Assembly: GCA_013815535.1 (NCBI GenBank)
Contig: JACDGC010000271.1
Location: 1 to 5,950 of the forward strand
Length of the DNA: 5,950 nt
Source: Ktedonobacterales bacterium
GTDB lineage: Bacteria; Chloroflexota; Ktedonobacteria; Ktedonobacterales; JACDGC01
Reading direction: 5' to 3'
The translations under genes were made by a program, and so were the position numbers. This document shows positions 5,492 to 5,950 of the stretch, one piece after another (positions within the stretch are counted from its first letter, which is position 1; each line of letters opens with the position of its first letter). Under the pieces are notes generated by a model. It saw only the letters and a list, made by a program, of their open reading frames with translations. It was not told the origin of the DNA and made no database searches.

Positions 5492-5950
5492 ATGAGTACT
5501 GATCCCACCAAGATAACCCAACTCTATTCGCAGATTCCCCTGGATGCCATGCAGCAGGTCTCTGATAGCTACATGGCCTGGTATGTGGAGCGCGTCACCC
5601 GCGAACTGGATGAAACCATCGCGGGTCTGCGCGCCGAACTGCGCGAGAACGACGCCCACGAGGCCTCTTTCCGTCCCTCGCCCGCCGAACTGAACGCCAT
5701 CGAGCGCTTGCAGCGCGACGGCGTCGCCAATGTGGACCTGCTGGACCGCATGGTGGACCAAGGCGAAGAGTGGCTGATGCTGACGATGCGCCGCCTGGAC
5801 CACTTCGAAACCACTGGCCTGTCACCGAAAGACTATTCGACGTGGTGCGAGCATGCCCTCAGCGGCGCGTATGACTGGATCGACCACGAACGGCTGGCCA
5901 CCACGCCCGCCCGTGGTTCGTCGGGCGCGCCTGCGAGTGCTGGTTCGGGC
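5492..5950 (+). CDS. Hypothetical helical protein, C-terminus beyond the window
   Basis: I do not recognise this protein. The reading frame opens at the ATG at 5492, with GAGG at 5481-5484 7 nt upstream, and stays open for 153 codons to the right edge. It starts MSTDPTKITQLYSQIPLDAM. Residues about 20-52 form a charged amphipathic helix, possibly coiled coil (AWYVERVTRELDETIAGLRA), and further helices are likely at 63-104 and 112-135. The protein is acidic with Trp at 30, 94, 118 and 129. From about 137 it turns Ala/Gly/Ser-rich (ATTPARGSSGAPASAGSG), resembling the low-complexity part of the upstream protein. No membrane segment, signal peptide or catalytic motif is seen. The 43-nt spacing suggests co-transcription with the upstream gene. 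An ATG at 5485 leads to a stop after five codons and is not the start. Function is unknown. Confidence 0.7.
   Translation, partial: MSTDPTKITQLYSQIPLDAMQQVSDSYMAWYVERVTRELDETIAGLRAELRENDAHEASFRPSPAELNAIERLQRDGVANVDLLDRMVDQGEEWLMLTMRRLDHFETTGLSPKDYSTWCEHALSGAYDWIDHERLATTPARGSSGAPASAGSG

Noticed and set aside
1..5950. CRISPR array, tRNA/rRNA gene, insertion sequence or phage genes
   Set aside because: No regularly spaced direct repeats, no tRNA cloverleaf, no transposase or phage structural motifs were seen.

Overview
The window is a GC-rich bacterial chromosomal segment with compact gene spacing and mostly ATG starts. It holds housekeeping genes on the left and centre and two unrecognised genes on the right. 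The order radA - PIN/TRAM membrane protein (YacL-type) - ispD resembles the Firmicutes cluster radA-disA-yacL-ispD-ispF, but here disA is absent between radA and the PIN/TRAM gene and ispF does not follow ispD. From gene order, base composition and protein style, a Chloroflexota-like or other deep-branching Gram-positive-type lineage is my best guess. That is an inference, not something the sequence proves.

Layout: at the left edge a GNAT acetyltransferase gene runs leftward (start at 707) and is cut off by the window edge after its acetyl-CoA binding motif. A 218-bp divergent intergenic region separates it from radA (926-2314, +), a full-length DNA repair/recombination ATPase. The next 335 bp contain no convincing gene. 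They hold a perfect CRP/FNR-like palindrome (TGTGA-N6-TCACA), a good sigma70-type promoter and three separate inverted repeats, and they lead into a four-helix membrane protein with cytoplasmic PIN and TRAM domains (2650-3795). A 9-bp perfect GC hairpin separates that gene from ispD (3871-4578), which makes CDP-methylerythritol for isoprenoid synthesis.

After ispD a 300-bp gap carries a well-formed promoter (TTGCAT-N17-TATCAT). It probably drives two closely spaced genes of unknown function: a 189-residue protein with a charged N-terminal helix and a long Ala/Pro-rich tail (4879-5448), and a helical, Trp-containing acidic protein (5492 to beyond the right edge).

The central genes are linked by conserved neighbourhood rather than by a common pathway: RadA acts on branched DNA, the PIN/TRAM protein is a predicted membrane-anchored RNase or RNA-binding protein, and IspD acts in the MEP pathway. 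I see no rRNA, tRNA, CRISPR array, insertion sequence or clear horizontally acquired element. The parts worth a second look are the structured, possibly CRP-controlled leader of the PIN/TRAM gene and the uncharacterised gene pair at the right.
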